From Agarilytica sp045430285 (GTDB taxonomy: Bacteria > Pseudomonadota > Gammaproteobacteria > Pseudomonadales > Cellvibrionaceae), in assembly GCA_045430285.1 (NCBI GenBank), contig JAILXV010000006.1, forward strand, positions 62,001-126,000: a stretch of 64,000 nucleotides of DNA. Direction: 5' to 3'. Below are positions 9,124 to 18,696 of the stretch, one piece after another (position 1 is the first letter of the stretch; each line of letters starts with the position of its first letter). The position numbers and the translations under genes were made by a program. The notes under the pieces were generated by a model. The model was not told where the DNA came from and did no database searches. It was given only the letters and a program-made list of their open reading frames with translations.

Positions 9124-10530
9124 TTACTCAATATTTTTAATGACACCTTCCACCATCTTCTTCGCGTCGCCGAAAAGCATCATGGTGTTGTCGTTAAAGA
9201 ATAATTCGTTCTGAACGCCGGCATAACCCGCAGACATACCCCGCTTAACAAACAGTACAGTCTTGGCATTAGCCACTTCCAAAATCGGCATGCCGAAAAT
9301 TGGGCTTTGTGGGTCTGTTTTTGCCGCTGGGTTCGTTACGTCGTTCGCGCCGATAACAAAAGCAACGTCTGCCATTTGGAATTCGTTGTTAATATCTTCC
9401 AGCTCAAACACTTCGTCGTAGGGAACGTTTGCTTCAGCAAGCAAGACATTCATATGGCCAGGCATACGACCCGCAACAGGGTGAATCGCATAGCTGACTT
9501 TTACACCTTCTGCTTTAAGCTGGTTAGCCATCTCACTTAGTGCATGCTGCGCTTGAGCAACCGCCATGCCGTAACCAGGAACGATAATAACGGAGCCTGC
9601 ATTCTTCATGATGAACGCAGCATCTTCCGCAGAGCCTTGTTTAACAGGACGCTCCGCACCACCGCCAGCTGCAGCGCTCGCGCCACCACTGTCGCCACCG
9701 AATCCGCCAAGGATTACGTTGAAGAAAGAACGATTCATTCCTTTACACATAATGTAAGAAAGAATCGCACCGGAAGAACCTACAAGCGCACCGGTTACAA
9801 TCAAAGCGCTGTTGTGTAGCGTAAATCCGATACCTGCTGCCGCCCAACCAGAGTATGAATTAAGCATCGACACAACCACAGGCATGTCCGCACCACCGAT
9901 TGGAATGATGATAAAAACACCGATAACAAAGGATAAAGCAACCAAGGCAATGAAAACCCAAGGTGATTGGTCAAAACAGAAGTAAACAATAAGACCAACC
10001 ATCGCCAACCCAAGAATCGCATTAAATAAATGCTGGCCTTTAAATACAATTGGCGCACCCGAAACTAAGCCTTGTAACTTAGTAAACGCAATAACAGAAC
10101 CGGAGAACGTCATCGCACCAATTGCCGCGCCTAAAGACATTTCGATTCGGCTGGCAATAAAGATTTCCCCGGCTCCATTCAATAAGTTGAAAGCGCCTGG
10201 GTTAGCGTAAGCCGCACCAGCAACCAGCACCGCCGCCATACCCACAAGGCTATGAAACGCGGCAACAAGCTGAGGCATTGCCGTCATCGCAATTTTTGAC
10301 GCAATTCCCACACCAATGACAGCACCAATGGCCAAGGCCACAAAAATCCATGTGTAAGACGTAATTTCTGGACTAAAAATGGTCGTGCCTACTGCCAAGA
10401 CCATACCCAACATACCAAGAGTATTCCCGACACGAGAACTCTCTGGAGAAGAAAGACCGCGTAAAGCCAAAATAAACATAACCGCGGAAACCAAATAGGC
10501 TAGAGCCGTAGCGTTTGCGTGAAATTCCAT
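9124..10530 (-). CDS. pntB: NAD(P) transhydrogenase subunit beta
   Basis: Start taken at the ATG ending at 10530 (MEFHANATALAYLVSAV), because GGGGGAG lies at the right distance upstream; a GTG-type start 36 bases earlier lacks this. The 468-residue product has about nine transmembrane segments in its first 270 residues. A Gly/Ala-rich linker (GGDSGGASAAAGGGAE) follows, then the NADP(H)-binding dIII domain with VIIVPGYGMAVAQAQHAL and YAIHPVAGRMPGHMNVLL. The complex is an inner-membrane proton pump that uses the proton gradient to make NADPH from NADH. It is the third gene of pntAa-pntAb-pntB, starting 10 bases after the pntAb stop. Confidence 0.96.
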   Translation of the reverse strand: MEFHANATALAYLVSAVMFILALRGLSSPESSRVGNTLGMLGMVLAVGTTIFSPEITSYTWIFVALAIGAVIGVGIASKIAMTAMPQLVAAFHSLVGMAAVLVAGAAYANPGAFNLLNGAGEIFIASRIEMSLGAAIGAMTFSGSVIAFTKLQGLVSGAPIVFKGQHLFNAILGLAMVGLIVYFCFDQSPWVFIALVALSFVIGVFIIIPIGGADMPVVVSMLNSYSGWAAAGIGFTLHNSALIVTGALVGSSGAILSYIMCKGMNRSFFNVILGGFGGDSGGASAAAGGGAERPVKQGSAEDAAFIMKNAGSVIIVPGYGMAVAQAQHALSEMANQLKAEGVKVSYAIHPVAGRMPGHMNVLLAEANVPYDEVFELEDINNEFQMADVAFVIGANDVTNPAAKTDPQSPIFGMPILEVANAKTVLFVKRGMSAGYAGVQNELFFNDNTMMLFGDAKKMVEGVIKNIE

Positions 10531-10540
10531 GATGCTCCCC

Positions 10541-10825
10541 CTATTTCTTCTTTTTGTACATGGCAAGCATGCGCTGAGTTACAGCGAAGCCACCAAAAAT
10601 ATTTACTGCTGCCAACATAATGGCAACAAAACCTAAAATTTTGGAAATACTCCAGCCTTCAGGACCCACAGCAATAATGGCACCCACGATAATCACACTG
10701 GATATCGCATTGGTTACAGCCATTAATGGTGTGTGAAGCGCCGGAGTTACACTCCAAACAACGTAGTAACCGATAAACACGGCCAATACGAAAATTGAAA
10801 GTTGAGAAACAAATTCACCTTGCAT
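10541..10825 (-). CDS. pntAb: NAD(P) transhydrogenase subunit alpha part 2
   Basis: A 94-residue membrane protein with three hydrophobic helices (LSIFVLAVFIGYYVVWSV, ISSVIIVGAIIAVGP, LGFVAIMLAAVNIFGGF) and the conserved TPALHTPLMAVTNAIS loop. It ends in a KKKK tail. It supplies the membrane part of the alpha subunit that E. coli PntA carries as one chain; here, as in Rhodospirillum, it is a separate gene. GGGGGCGAG precedes the ATG. It sits between pntAa, 11 bases upstream, and pntB. Confidence 0.95.
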   Translation of the reverse strand: MQGEFVSQLSIFVLAVFIGYYVVWSVTPALHTPLMAVTNAISSVIIVGAIIAVGPEGWSISKILGFVAIMLAAVNIFGGFAVTQRMLAMYKKKK

Positions 10826-10836
10826 GTTCTCGCCCC

Positions 10837-11994
10837 CTATGAGTTTTCGGTAAATGCGGGATGAACAACGTTGCCATCTCGCGTCAAAGTGGCCGCAGCA
10901 ATAATTTCATCTTCCCAAGGTACTTCTACCTCGAGCGAATCGCCGTCTTTCACCATTAAAGAAATATAATTAAGAATATTTTTTGCGTAGAGCGCACTTG
11001 CGTCAGAAGAAAGGCGACTCGGCACATTCATATGGCCAACGATAGAAACGCCGTCAACATCGACCACTTCACCTGGCTTAGAAAGCTCACAGTTACCCCC
11101 TTGCTCAACAGCCAAATCAACAACCACTGAACCAGGACGCATGCTTCTCAGCATTTCTTCGGTGACGAGTACGGGTGCTTTTCTTCCAGGAATCAATGCA
11201 GTAGTAATGACGATGTCTTGCTTCTTAATTGTTTCAGCAACCAGCTCGGCCTGCTTACGCTTGAAGTCATCGCTCATTTCTTTTGCGTAACCGCCGGCAG
11301 TTTCCGCGTCTTTTAATTCGTCGGACTCTACCATCACGAATTTACCGCCAAGACTTTCGACCTGCTCTTTTGCGGCTGGACGTACATCGGTTGCAGATAC
11401 TATTGCGCCTAAACGTTTAGCCGTCGCAATCGCTTGCAAGCCTGCAACACCAGCACCAAGCACCATGACGCGCGCCGGAGCAACGGTGCCCGCAGCAGTC
11501 ATCATCATTGGCATACCACGATCATATTCGTATGCTGCATCCAATACTGCACGATAACCCGCAAGGTTACTTTGAGAACTTAAAACATCCATACTTTGTG
11601 CACGGGTAATACGTGGCACAAATTCAAGTGCCATGGAAGTAACCTTTGCATCTGCGTATTGCGCTAATGATTCAGGGGCGTTGTATGGGGAAAGTACGGA
11701 AATGAGTATTGCGCCCTCTGGAATCAACGCCAATTCATCAATATCGCCCTCTCCTTTCAATAAAGGACGTTGTACTTTTAATACGATGCCAGCATCTGCG
11801 TACAAAGCAGTAAGGTCTGACTCGATTTGAGCACCCGCTTCTTCATAGGAAGCATTGGTGTAACGACTGGTATCGCCAGCACCGTCTTCAACAGCAACAG
11901 TAAACCCTAAACCCACATACTTTTTAACTACGTCGGGTGTAGCGGAGACTCGCCGTTCAAAAGGGCGTCGTTCTTTGGGTACGACTATTTTCAT
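10837..11994 (-). CDS. pntAa: NAD(P) transhydrogenase subunit alpha part 1
   Basis: A 385-residue soluble NAD(H)-binding subunit. The N terminus KIVVPKERRPFERRVSATP and the central nucleotide fold VLGAGVAGLQAIATAKRLGA with its GxGxxG motif are those of the alanine dehydrogenase/PNT family. The segment VVVDLAVEQGGNCELS is also conserved. It forms the dI domain of the proton-translocating transhydrogenase. It is the first gene of the operon, with GGAAGG before the ATG and a leader containing a hairpin upstream. NADPH supply fits the gluconeogenic and glyoxylate genes that follow. Confidence 0.95.
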   Translation of the reverse strand: MKIVVPKERRPFERRVSATPDVVKKYVGLGFTVAVEDGAGDTSRYTNASYEEAGAQIESDLTALYADAGIVLKVQRPLLKGEGDIDELALIPEGAILISVLSPYNAPESLAQYADAKVTSMALEFVPRITRAQSMDVLSSQSNLAGYRAVLDAAYEYDRGMPMMMTAAGTVAPARVMVLGAGVAGLQAIATAKRLGAIVSATDVRPAAKEQVESLGGKFVMVESDELKDAETAGGYAKEMSDDFKRKQAELVAETIKKQDIVITTALIPGRKAPVLVTEEMLRSMRPGSVVVDLAVEQGGNCELSKPGEVVDVDGVSIVGHMNVPSRLSSDASALYAKNILNYISLMVKDGDSLEVEVPWEDEIIAAATLTRDGNVVHPAFTENS

Positions 11995-12320
11995 TACCTT
12001 CCCCCATTTAATAGAGCTTTCGATATTTATGCGCCACGATTGAGAACTATTTTTGTTGTTTTCTCAATTTTATCTGTGACGTGTTTTGGTGCGTCAGGGT
12101 AGTGGGATTAACCCGCTAACTCAACACCTTTTTACGCCAAACAGGCGAAAAGTATCGTAAAAACGTGCAATAAAGGACAAATTAGCTCTTGCTATGACAA
12201 GCATTTAAAAATGCAATTACAGAAATAAATAGTGACTATAAAGACGGGAAATAAGAGAGAGGGAATGACTGTTTTTTAATCAGCGGCCATCCCTGACCGC
12301 TTATAATACAAAGCGAAACG
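11995..12320. other. Intergenic region holding the pnt promoter
   Basis: 326 bases without a gene, between the fbaB 3' end and the pnt operon start. It holds an inverted repeat (ATTGAGAA at 12039-12046, TTCTCAAT at 12061-12068) that would fold in the pnt leader or act as an operator. It also holds small GC hairpins near 12106-12122 and 12136-12150. No clear sigma-70 pair was singled out. Confidence 0.4.
12282..12301 (-). terminator. Hairpin downstream of fbaB, possible weak terminator
   Basis: An 8-base stem (AGCGGTCA with TGGCCGCT, one G-T pair) closes a GGGA tetraloop 20 bases after the fbaB stop. There is no T run after it on the minus strand, so termination is uncertain; it may only stabilise the 3' end. 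Confidence 0.4.
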
Positions 12321-13370
12321 TTACGCAATTGTCACTTGGTCGTCCAAGTAAACATCTTGAATGCCGTTAAGAATGCTAACACCTTCAGCAAAAGGCTTTT
12401 GGAATGCTTTTCGGCCTGAAATAAGACCCATGCCGCCAGCACGCTTATTAATAACTGCTGTACGTACCGCTTGCTGAATGTCGTTATCACCAGATGCACC
12501 GCCAGAGTTGATTAAGCCGATACGGCCCATATAGCAGTTAGCCACTTGGTAACGCACCAAATCAATTGGGTGATCAGTCGTCAATTCATCATAAACTTTC
12601 TTATGGGTCTTACCAACACGAACAGCATTGAAGCCGCCGTTGTTTTCAGCCATTTTTTGTTTAATGATATCTGCACCAATGGTCACGCCAAGGTGGTTCG
12701 CTTGGCTCGTCATATCAGAAGAGACGTGGTAATCAGTACCGTCTTTACTGAACTCAGAGTTACGCAAGTAACACCATAAGATAGTGGTCATACCTAAGGC
12801 ATGAGCTTCTTCAAACGCTGCAGAAACTTCTTCGATTTGACGACGAGAATCTTCTGAACCGAAATAGATTGTCGCACCAACGGCCACAGCACCCATATCC
12901 CACGCTTGTCTTACACTTGCGAACATACGCTGATCGTACCCAGTTGGATATACAAGCGCATCGTTGTGGTTAAGCTTCAAGATAAATGGAATTTTATGCG
13001 CGTATTGACGAGAAACACTGCCAAGCACACCCAAAGTAGATGCAACGGCGTTACAACCACCTTCGATTGCTAACTCAACAATATTTTTTGGGTCGAAGTA
13101 CGCAGGGTTCGGCGCAAAACTCGCGCTACCTGAATGCTCAATACCTTGATCAACAGGAAGAATAGATACATAACCTGTTCCACCTAAACGACCCGTATTA
13201 AGAATTGATTGGTAATTTCTCAATACGGCAGGAGAACGGTCGGTCGCCGCAAAAACGTCTGTAACGTAATCTGCGCTGGGCGTTGTAATGGCCTCTTTCG
13301 GGATTCCTTCACAACGGTGCTCTAATAAAAAGCTGGCTTCTTCGCCAAGGATATTTACTGTATCTGACAT
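12321..13370 (-). CDS. fbaB: Class I fructose-bisphosphate aldolase, DhnA/FbaB type
   Basis: A 349-residue enzyme of the archaeal-type class I aldolase family, as long as E. coli FbaB (350). Visible family segments are GYVSILPVDQGIEHSGSASF, LKLNHNDALVYP, GADIIKQK (probable Schiff-base lysine region) and the phosphate-binding LINSGGASGDND followed by GLISGRKAFQKP. It cleaves or forms fructose-1,6-bisphosphate without a metal ion. This type is used mostly for gluconeogenesis, in line with the adjacent fbp and pckA. GAGGTG precedes the ATG. A terminator separates it from fbp, so it is likely transcribed on its own. Confidence 0.92.
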   Translation of the reverse strand: MSDTVNILGEEASFLLEHRCEGIPKEAITTPSADYVTDVFAATDRSPAVLRNYQSILNTGRLGGTGYVSILPVDQGIEHSGSASFAPNPAYFDPKNIVELAIEGGCNAVASTLGVLGSVSRQYAHKIPFILKLNHNDALVYPTGYDQRMFASVRQAWDMGAVAVGATIYFGSEDSRRQIEEVSAAFEEAHALGMTTILWCYLRNSEFSKDGTDYHVSSDMTSQANHLGVTIGADIIKQKMAENNGGFNAVRVGKTHKKVYDELTTDHPIDLVRYQVANCYMGRIGLINSGGASGDNDIQQAVRTAVINKRAGGMGLISGRKAFQKPFAEGVSILNGIQDVYLDDQVTIA

Positions 13371-13435
13371 GAAAACACCTCAAATGATAAAAATATGAAT
13401 TAATTAAAATTTAAAACCGGATTTCAAAATAAAAA

Positions 13436-13458
13436 GGACGAAGAATAATTATTCGCCC
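13436..13458 (-). terminator. Terminator downstream of fbp
   Basis: On the minus strand GGGCGAA pairs with TTCGTCC (one G-T pair), followed by TTTTTATTTT. It lies 28 bases after the fbp stop and separates fbp from fbaB. Confidence 0.7.
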
Positions 13459-13486
13459 TTACGATAAAGCGCCTTACAAGATGCCA

Positions 13487-14491
13487 CTAGGCATTCATAA
13501 TTTTCTCAGCTTCATCTACCATTTCTTTCGAACCGATAAATAATGGGCAACGTTGATGCAACTCTTGAGGCTTCATATCTAAAATACGCTCAACCCCAGT
13601 TGTCGCTTTACCGCCAGCTTGCTCTGCAACGAATGCAAGTGGATTACATTCATATAACACGCGTAATTTGCCGTTAGGCGTACCTGTATATCCAGGGTAA
13701 GCGAATAAGCCACCTTTCAATAAGTTACGGTGAAAGTCTGCAACCAACGATCCTACATAACGCGCTTTATAGGGTTTACCTAAGCGTGTTTTGTGGCTCT
13801 TACACGTAGTGACGTAATTGGTAAGTCCTTCAGAAAAATTCAACGCATTACCTTCATTGATCGAATAAATCGAACCATCTTCAGGGAAACGCATATTTTC
13901 GTGAGACAAATAGAAGGTACCTATTGATGGGTCGAAAGTAAATCCATTCACGCCATTACCCGTGGTATACACCAACATCGTAGATGAACCATAGATGACG
14001 TAACCGGCCGCCACTTGCTCTTTACCACACTGCAAAAAGTCTTCTAACTTAACGCCTTCATCTAGATTCGACAAACGTCGGTAGATCGAAAAAATAGTCC
14101 CAACAGGAATGTTCACATCAATATTTGATGAGCCATCCACAGGATCCATAGCGATCACATACTTACTGGTGACGCCTTTATTTTCGATACTACAAAACTC
14201 AACAAAGTCTTCTTCTTCCTCAGACGCAATACCACAAACATTACCGCGCGCGGCAAGTGCTTGTTTAAATTTTTCGTTTGCGTAGAGATCGAGTTTTTGC
14301 TGGTCTTCACCTTGAATATTTTCCGAGCCAGCGCTGCCCGTAATATCAAGCAAGCCCGCTTTGTTAATTTCGCGGTGAACAATTTTTGCTGCGAGGGTAA
14401 TAGCACCAAGAATCTGACTAAGATCGCCGCGCGCCATTGCTTCATTTTGTTGCTGAACGATGAATTCGCTCAACGTTAATGGGTCTTTCAT
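13487..14491 (-). CDS. fbp: Fructose-1,6-bisphosphatase class 1
   Basis: A 334-residue enzyme of normal length. The metal and substrate site is clear: YVIAMDPVDGSSNIDVN near residue 115, then GTIFSIYRR. LVADFHRNLLKGGLFAYPG and LRVLYECNPLAFVAEQAGG follow toward the C terminus. It removes the C1 phosphate of fructose-1,6-bisphosphate, the committed step of gluconeogenesis. AGGTAAGGA lies just before the ATG. It stands between pckA and fbaB, each in its own unit by the terminators seen on both sides. Confidence 0.96.
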   Translation of the reverse strand: MKDPLTLSEFIVQQQNEAMARGDLSQILGAITLAAKIVHREINKAGLLDITGSAGSENIQGEDQQKLDLYANEKFKQALAARGNVCGIASEEEEDFVEFCSIENKGVTSKYVIAMDPVDGSSNIDVNIPVGTIFSIYRRLSNLDEGVKLEDFLQCGKEQVAAGYVIYGSSTMLVYTTGNGVNGFTFDPSIGTFYLSHENMRFPEDGSIYSINEGNALNFSEGLTNYVTTCKSHKTRLGKPYKARYVGSLVADFHRNLLKGGLFAYPGYTGTPNGKLRVLYECNPLAFVAEQAGGKATTGVERILDMKPQELHQRCPLFIGSKEMVDEAEKIMNA

Positions 14492-14523
14492 TCCTTACCT
14501 CGGTAAACTCTTTTGCCAATAAT

Positions 14524-14550
14524 AAAAAAAGGGGCAAACGCCCCCTTTTT
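14524..14550 (-). terminator. Bidirectional terminator after pckA
   Basis: A-rich run, then GGGGC, loop AAAC, GCCCC and TTTTT. The symmetrical A/T flanks allow termination on either strand. It lies 9 bases after the pckA stop. Confidence 0.85.
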
Positions 14551-14558
14551 AATTCACC

Positions 14559-16175
14559 TTACAGCTGTGGTCCAGCTGCAACCAACACTTCTCCGTGCTG
14601 GGAATCTGTGAACTTAGCAAAGTTGCCAATAAACAACTCAGCAAGTTTCTTGGCTTGAACTTCCCACTCAGCGACATCATCATAGCTGTTGCGAGGATCA
14701 AGAATCGCGCTATCTACGCCGTTGATGGATGTAGGCATTGCCAAGTTGTGATATGGAAGCATTTCAGCTTCTGACTCATCAACACTGCCGTCCATGATTG
14801 CATCAATAATGGCACGCGTTGCAGGTAAGCTAATACGCTCGCCCTTTCCGTTCCAGCCAGTATTAACCAAGTAAGCCGTTGCACCAGAAGCTTCCATACG
14901 CTTAACCAACTCTTGCGCGTATTTAGTGGGGTGCAAAGACAAGAACGCTTGACCAAAACATGAAGAGAAAGTTGGCGTAGGCTCAGTGATGCCACGCTCA
15001 GTACCTGCAACTTTCGCAGTAAAGCCACTCAAGTAGTGGTATTGCGCTTGCTCTGGAGTAAGACGTGAAACGGGAGGTAAAACACCAAATGCATCAGCCG
15101 TTAAGAAAATAACTTTCTTAGCGTGGCCAGCCTTACTGACAGGCTTAACGATGTTATCGATGTGATAAATCGGGTATGAAACACGCGTGTTTTCAGTCTT
15201 CGAGTTATCATCGAAATCAATTTTTCCGTTTTCATCAACGCTCACGTTTTCTAACAACGCGTCACGCTTAATTGCACGGTAAATATCCGGCTCTTTTTCT
15301 GGATCAAGGTTGATCGTCTTCGCGTAACAACCGCCTTCTAGGTTAAATACGCCATCGTCGTCCCAACCGTGCTCATCATCACCAATCAACTGACGCTTTG
15401 GGTCAGCAGAAAGAGTCGTCTTACCTGTACCAGAAAGACCGAAGAACAAAGCAACGTCGCCGTCTTTACCAACGTTTGCGGAGCTGTGCATAGAAGCAAT
15501 ACCCTGAAGCGGCAAGAAGTAGTTCATCATTGAGAACATACCTTTCTTCATTTCACCGCCGTACCAAGTGCCGCCAATAAGCTGCATTTTCTCGGTCATG
15601 TTGAAGGCAACGAAAGTTTCAGAGTTAAGACCCTGCTCTTGCCATTTTTCATTGCTCGTCTTAGAGCCGTTTAGGACAACAAAATCGGGCTCAAAAGTAG
15701 CAAGTTCTTCGTCAGTAGGACGAATGAACATGTTCTTAACAAAGTGAGCCTGCCAAGCAACCTCAACAACGAAACGAACGGCCAGACATGTGTCACGGTT
15801 TGCACCACAAAAACCATCAACGATATAAAGCTTCTTCTCAGAAAGTTCTTTAAGAACGGTCTGCTTCAGGTCACCCCAAATCTCTTGGGAGATTGGCTTG
15901 TTATCATTTTTGTTATGGTCAGATGTCCACCACAAAGTATCGCGAGTAACATCGTCCATAACGATGTACTTATCTTTAGGAGAGCGACCTGTATATTTAC
16001 CAGTGTCAACATTGACTGAACCGGTTTCCGTGACGATGCCTTTTTCGTAACCGTGAAGACTTTCGTCAGTCTCGGCGGCATAAAGCTCATCGTAACTTGG
16101 GTTGTAAATAATATTTTCGACGTTGGAGATGCCCATGTTCTCGACAAAGGCGAGGATTTTTTCGTTCATTGTCAT
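14559..16175 (-). CDS. pckA: Phosphoenolpyruvate carboxykinase (ATP)
   Basis: A 538-residue enzyme, as in E. coli. It shows the kinase P-loop FGLSGTGKTTLSADPKR with LIGDDEHGWDDDG (metal site) right after it. RVSYPIYHIDNIV and GERISLPATRAIIDAI are further family segments. It converts oxaloacetate and ATP to phosphoenolpyruvate, the entry to gluconeogenesis from C4 acids, and so works with malate synthase next door. Two ATGs two codons apart (16175 and 16169) are possible starts; neither has a strong ribosome site. A long inverted repeat lies 40 bases upstream of the start. Confidence 0.96.
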   Translation of the reverse strand: MTMNEKILAFVENMGISNVENIIYNPSYDELYAAETDESLHGYEKGIVTETGSVNVDTGKYTGRSPKDKYIVMDDVTRDTLWWTSDHNKNDNKPISQEIWGDLKQTVLKELSEKKLYIVDGFCGANRDTCLAVRFVVEVAWQAHFVKNMFIRPTDEELATFEPDFVVLNGSKTSNEKWQEQGLNSETFVAFNMTEKMQLIGGTWYGGEMKKGMFSMMNYFLPLQGIASMHSSANVGKDGDVALFFGLSGTGKTTLSADPKRQLIGDDEHGWDDDGVFNLEGGCYAKTINLDPEKEPDIYRAIKRDALLENVSVDENGKIDFDDNSKTENTRVSYPIYHIDNIVKPVSKAGHAKKVIFLTADAFGVLPPVSRLTPEQAQYHYLSGFTAKVAGTERGITEPTPTFSSCFGQAFLSLHPTKYAQELVKRMEASGATAYLVNTGWNGKGERISLPATRAIIDAIMDGSVDESEAEMLPYHNLAMPTSINGVDSAILDPRNSYDDVAEWEVQAKKLAELFIGNFAKFTDSQHGEVLVAAGPQL

Positions 16176-16214
16176 ACCGCGTTGACTTAAGGTTTTGGGT
16201 TAAAGTTTAAACAG

Positions 16215-16334
16215 GAACCCCCAAACAAGCCCAAACGGCCTTTACGCAAGTCGAAATGCTTGCTGTACTTTTGGGTAATCGATCGCTCGAAAACACCAAA
16301 AGCCAAAGGCCGTTTGGGCTCGTTCGGGGGTACC
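16215..16334. repeat. 120-bp inverted-repeat element between glcB and pckA
   Basis: Arms of 30 bases (16215-16244 and 16305-16334) are complementary at 27 positions and include GCCCAAACGGCCTTT. The 60-base core contains two more hairpins, GCAAG with CTTGC (16247-16263) and CTTTTGG with CCAAAAG (16268-16302). The whole would fold as a three-way junction in RNA or a branched cruciform in DNA. It starts 61 bases after the glcB stop and ends 40 bases before pckA, so it could end glcB transcripts or sit in the pckA leader. Its core differs from the two related elements at 19860 and 20075. Confidence 0.75.
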
Positions 16335-16394
16335 TAAATTCCGTATTGACTGTCAGAGTTGGCGAGTAGTCCCCGACCCGCCAGCTCTATTTTA

Positions 16395-18641
16395 CTACTT
16401 TCCTGCTTTCTTCTTTTGACGATAGGCGTGCAGCAGTGGCTCAGTATATCCGCTTGGCTGCGTTTCGCCCAAGAAAATCAAATCAGACGCCGCTTTAAAA
16501 GCAATGCTGCCTGATAAATTAGCCGTCATCGGCTCATACGTAACATCGTCTTTGTTTTGCTCATCCACAATCGCGGCCATTCGCTCAAGGGCTTCTTGAA
16601 CATCTTGCTCGCTACATACGCCGTGGAGTAACCAGTTAGCTAGATGCTGGCTAGAGATCCGCAAGGTCGCACGATCTTCCATCAAACCGACATCATTAAT
16701 ATCGGGTACTTTAGAACAACCAACACCGTGGTCGATCCAACGTACAACATATCCCAAAATACCCTGACAGTTATTCTCTACCTCTGAGCGAATCACGTCA
16801 GCAGACAACTGAGAAGCGTCACTCATCACTGGAATTTCGATCAAATCGTTAAACAGAGCATTCAAATCACGGTCTGCACGATTTTCGATAATTTTCTGCT
16901 GAGCAAACACATCCACTTGATGATAATGCGTTGCATGCAAAGTTGCAGCTGTCGGCGAAGGAACCCATGCGGTGTTAGCGCCCGCTTTCGGGTGACCGAT
17001 CTTCGCTTCTAACATCTCAGCCATTTGGTCTGGGATAGGCCACATGCCTTTACCAATCTGAGCTTTACCTGGCAACCCGCATTCTAGCCCAATATCCACG
17101 TTCCAAAGCTCGTAAGATTGAATCCACGGCTGTGGTTTCATCTGAGTCTTCGGAATAAAGGGGCCTGCTTTCATGCTTGTGTGAATTTCATCACCTGTGC
17201 GATCAAGGAAGCCGGTATTAATAAATACGGTTCTGTCTGAAGCCTGCTTGATACACGCCTTCAAGTTCAATGTCGTGCGGCGCTCTTCATCCATAATACC
17301 CATTTTGATGGTGGACGCTTCAAGCCCCAAAAGCTCTTCAACGCGACCAAACAGGGTGTTAGTGAAAGCAACTTCATCAGGGCCATGCATCTTAGGCTTA
17401 ACAATATAGATGCTGCCTTTACGAGAGTTTTTAAACGGCCCAGTGCCTTTAAGATCATGAATGGAGATCATACTGGTGATCACGCCATCCATAATACCTT
17501 CAGGAATTTCGTTTTGGTCAGCGTCTAGGATCGCAGGGTTCGTCATCAAGTGACCGACGTTACGAACAAACAATAAAGAGCGACCAGGGAGCGTTAACTC
17601 AGAACCATCGGCAGCAGTATATACACGGTCTGCATTCAGCTTACGCTCAACCGTTTGACCGCCTTTTTGGAAACTTGCGTTCAAGGTACCGTTCGCAAGC
17701 CCTAACCAGTTTGAGTACACCTCAATTTTATCTTCAGCATCAACCGCCGCAACAGAATCTTCACAATCCATGATGGTGGTCAGTGCAGACTCCATCAAGA
17801 TATCTTTAACTGAAGCGGGGTCTGTTTTACCGATTGCCGATTCCGCATCGATTTGAACTTCAAAGCGTAAGCCGTTGTTGGCAAACAGCACAGCAACTGG
17901 GCTGGAAGCTTCACCTTGGAAACCCAAGAATTTTTCTTTTTGCTCAAGACCGGAAGTTGATCCGTTAGCCAATTCAACTATTAGCTGTCCTTCTTCAATA
18001 CGGTAGGCAACAGAGTCTTTATGTGAGCCGCCGGTTAACGGTGCTGCCTCATCAAGGAAAGTACGCGCACGATCGATAACCGCTTGACCACGGGCAGCGT
18101 TAAACCCTTTACCGCGCGCTAAGTCGCCTTCGTCTGATATAGCATCGGTGCCGTATAGCGCATCGTAAAAACTGCCCCAACGTGCGTTCGCCGCGTTGAG
18201 CGCAAAGCGCGAGTTCTTCACCGGAACCACTAGCTGAGCACCCGCCTGAACAGCGATCTCATCATCAACATTGGTGGTAGTGATTTTGAAGTCGTCGACT
18301 TGTGGAACCAAGTAGCCGATCTCTTCTAAAAACGCGCGATACTCAACTTTATCAAAGCTCTGACCTTTACGGTCTTGGTGCCATTGATCAATTTTGTTTT
18401 GTAAGGTATCGCGGTGCTCTACAAGCGCGCGATTCTGAGGCGCAAGCTCTTTAACCAGATCGCCAAAACCTTGCCAGAATTTATCTGCGTCTAGGCCGGT
18501 GCCTGGAATGGCTTCCTGATCGATAAAGGTCTTAAGATTACTGTCCACCCACAAGCCACCAACCTGCTGATAACCAGAGAGATCGGTAACTTTATTAAGC
18601 GTCGAGTATGCGGCTGCGTCGTTTGTAAGTGTTTGAGTCAC
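16395..18641 (-). CDS. glcB: Malate synthase G
   Basis: The 748-residue product has the length and order of malate synthase G, slightly longer than E. coli GlcB. Clear signatures are TIMDCEDSVAAVDAEDK (catalytic barrel), GSIYIVKPKMHGPDEVAF, KMGIMDEERRTTLNLKACI (family signature), and WVPSPTAATLHATHYHQVDV. It condenses glyoxylate with acetyl-CoA to malate, the second step of the glyoxylate bypass. The start is a GTG with CTGGAA upstream. The LysR gene lies immediately upstream on the same strand and shares a sequence motif with its promoter, so it is the likely regulator. Isocitrate lyase is not in the window. Confidence 0.96.
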   Translation of the reverse strand: MTQTLTNDAAAYSTLNKVTDLSGYQQVGGLWVDSNLKTFIDQEAIPGTGLDADKFWQGFGDLVKELAPQNRALVEHRDTLQNKIDQWHQDRKGQSFDKVEYRAFLEEIGYLVPQVDDFKITTTNVDDEIAVQAGAQLVVPVKNSRFALNAANARWGSFYDALYGTDAISDEGDLARGKGFNAARGQAVIDRARTFLDEAAPLTGGSHKDSVAYRIEEGQLIVELANGSTSGLEQKEKFLGFQGEASSPVAVLFANNGLRFEVQIDAESAIGKTDPASVKDILMESALTTIMDCEDSVAAVDAEDKIEVYSNWLGLANGTLNASFQKGGQTVERKLNADRVYTAADGSELTLPGRSLLFVRNVGHLMTNPAILDADQNEIPEGIMDGVITSMISIHDLKGTGPFKNSRKGSIYIVKPKMHGPDEVAFTNTLFGRVEELLGLEASTIKMGIMDEERRTTLNLKACIKQASDRTVFINTGFLDRTGDEIHTSMKAGPFIPKTQMKPQPWIQSYELWNVDIGLECGLPGKAQIGKGMWPIPDQMAEMLEAKIGHPKAGANTAWVPSPTAATLHATHYHQVDVFAQQKIIENRADRDLNALFNDLIEIPVMSDASQLSADVIRSEVENNCQGILGYVVRWIDHGVGCSKVPDINDVGLMEDRATLRISSQHLANWLLHGVCSEQDVQEALERMAAIVDEQNKDDVTYEPMTANLSGSIAFKAASDLIFLGETQPSGYTEPLLHAYRQKKKAGK

Positions 18642-18696
18642 AATAAAATTCCAGTCTTAAGTCAATAGAGATTTCTCGAGTCTATGACGCCGACCG

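Noticed and set aside
9544..9819. Long frames on the plus strand inside pntB, and similar ones inside addA, addB, pckA and the giant gene
   Set aside because: They are opposite-strand shadows of clear genes and lack starts and families.
16215..16334. Membership of the 16215 element in the 19860/20075 repeat family
   Set aside because: The general shape is alike, but the core sequence does not align in either direction, so I list it separately.
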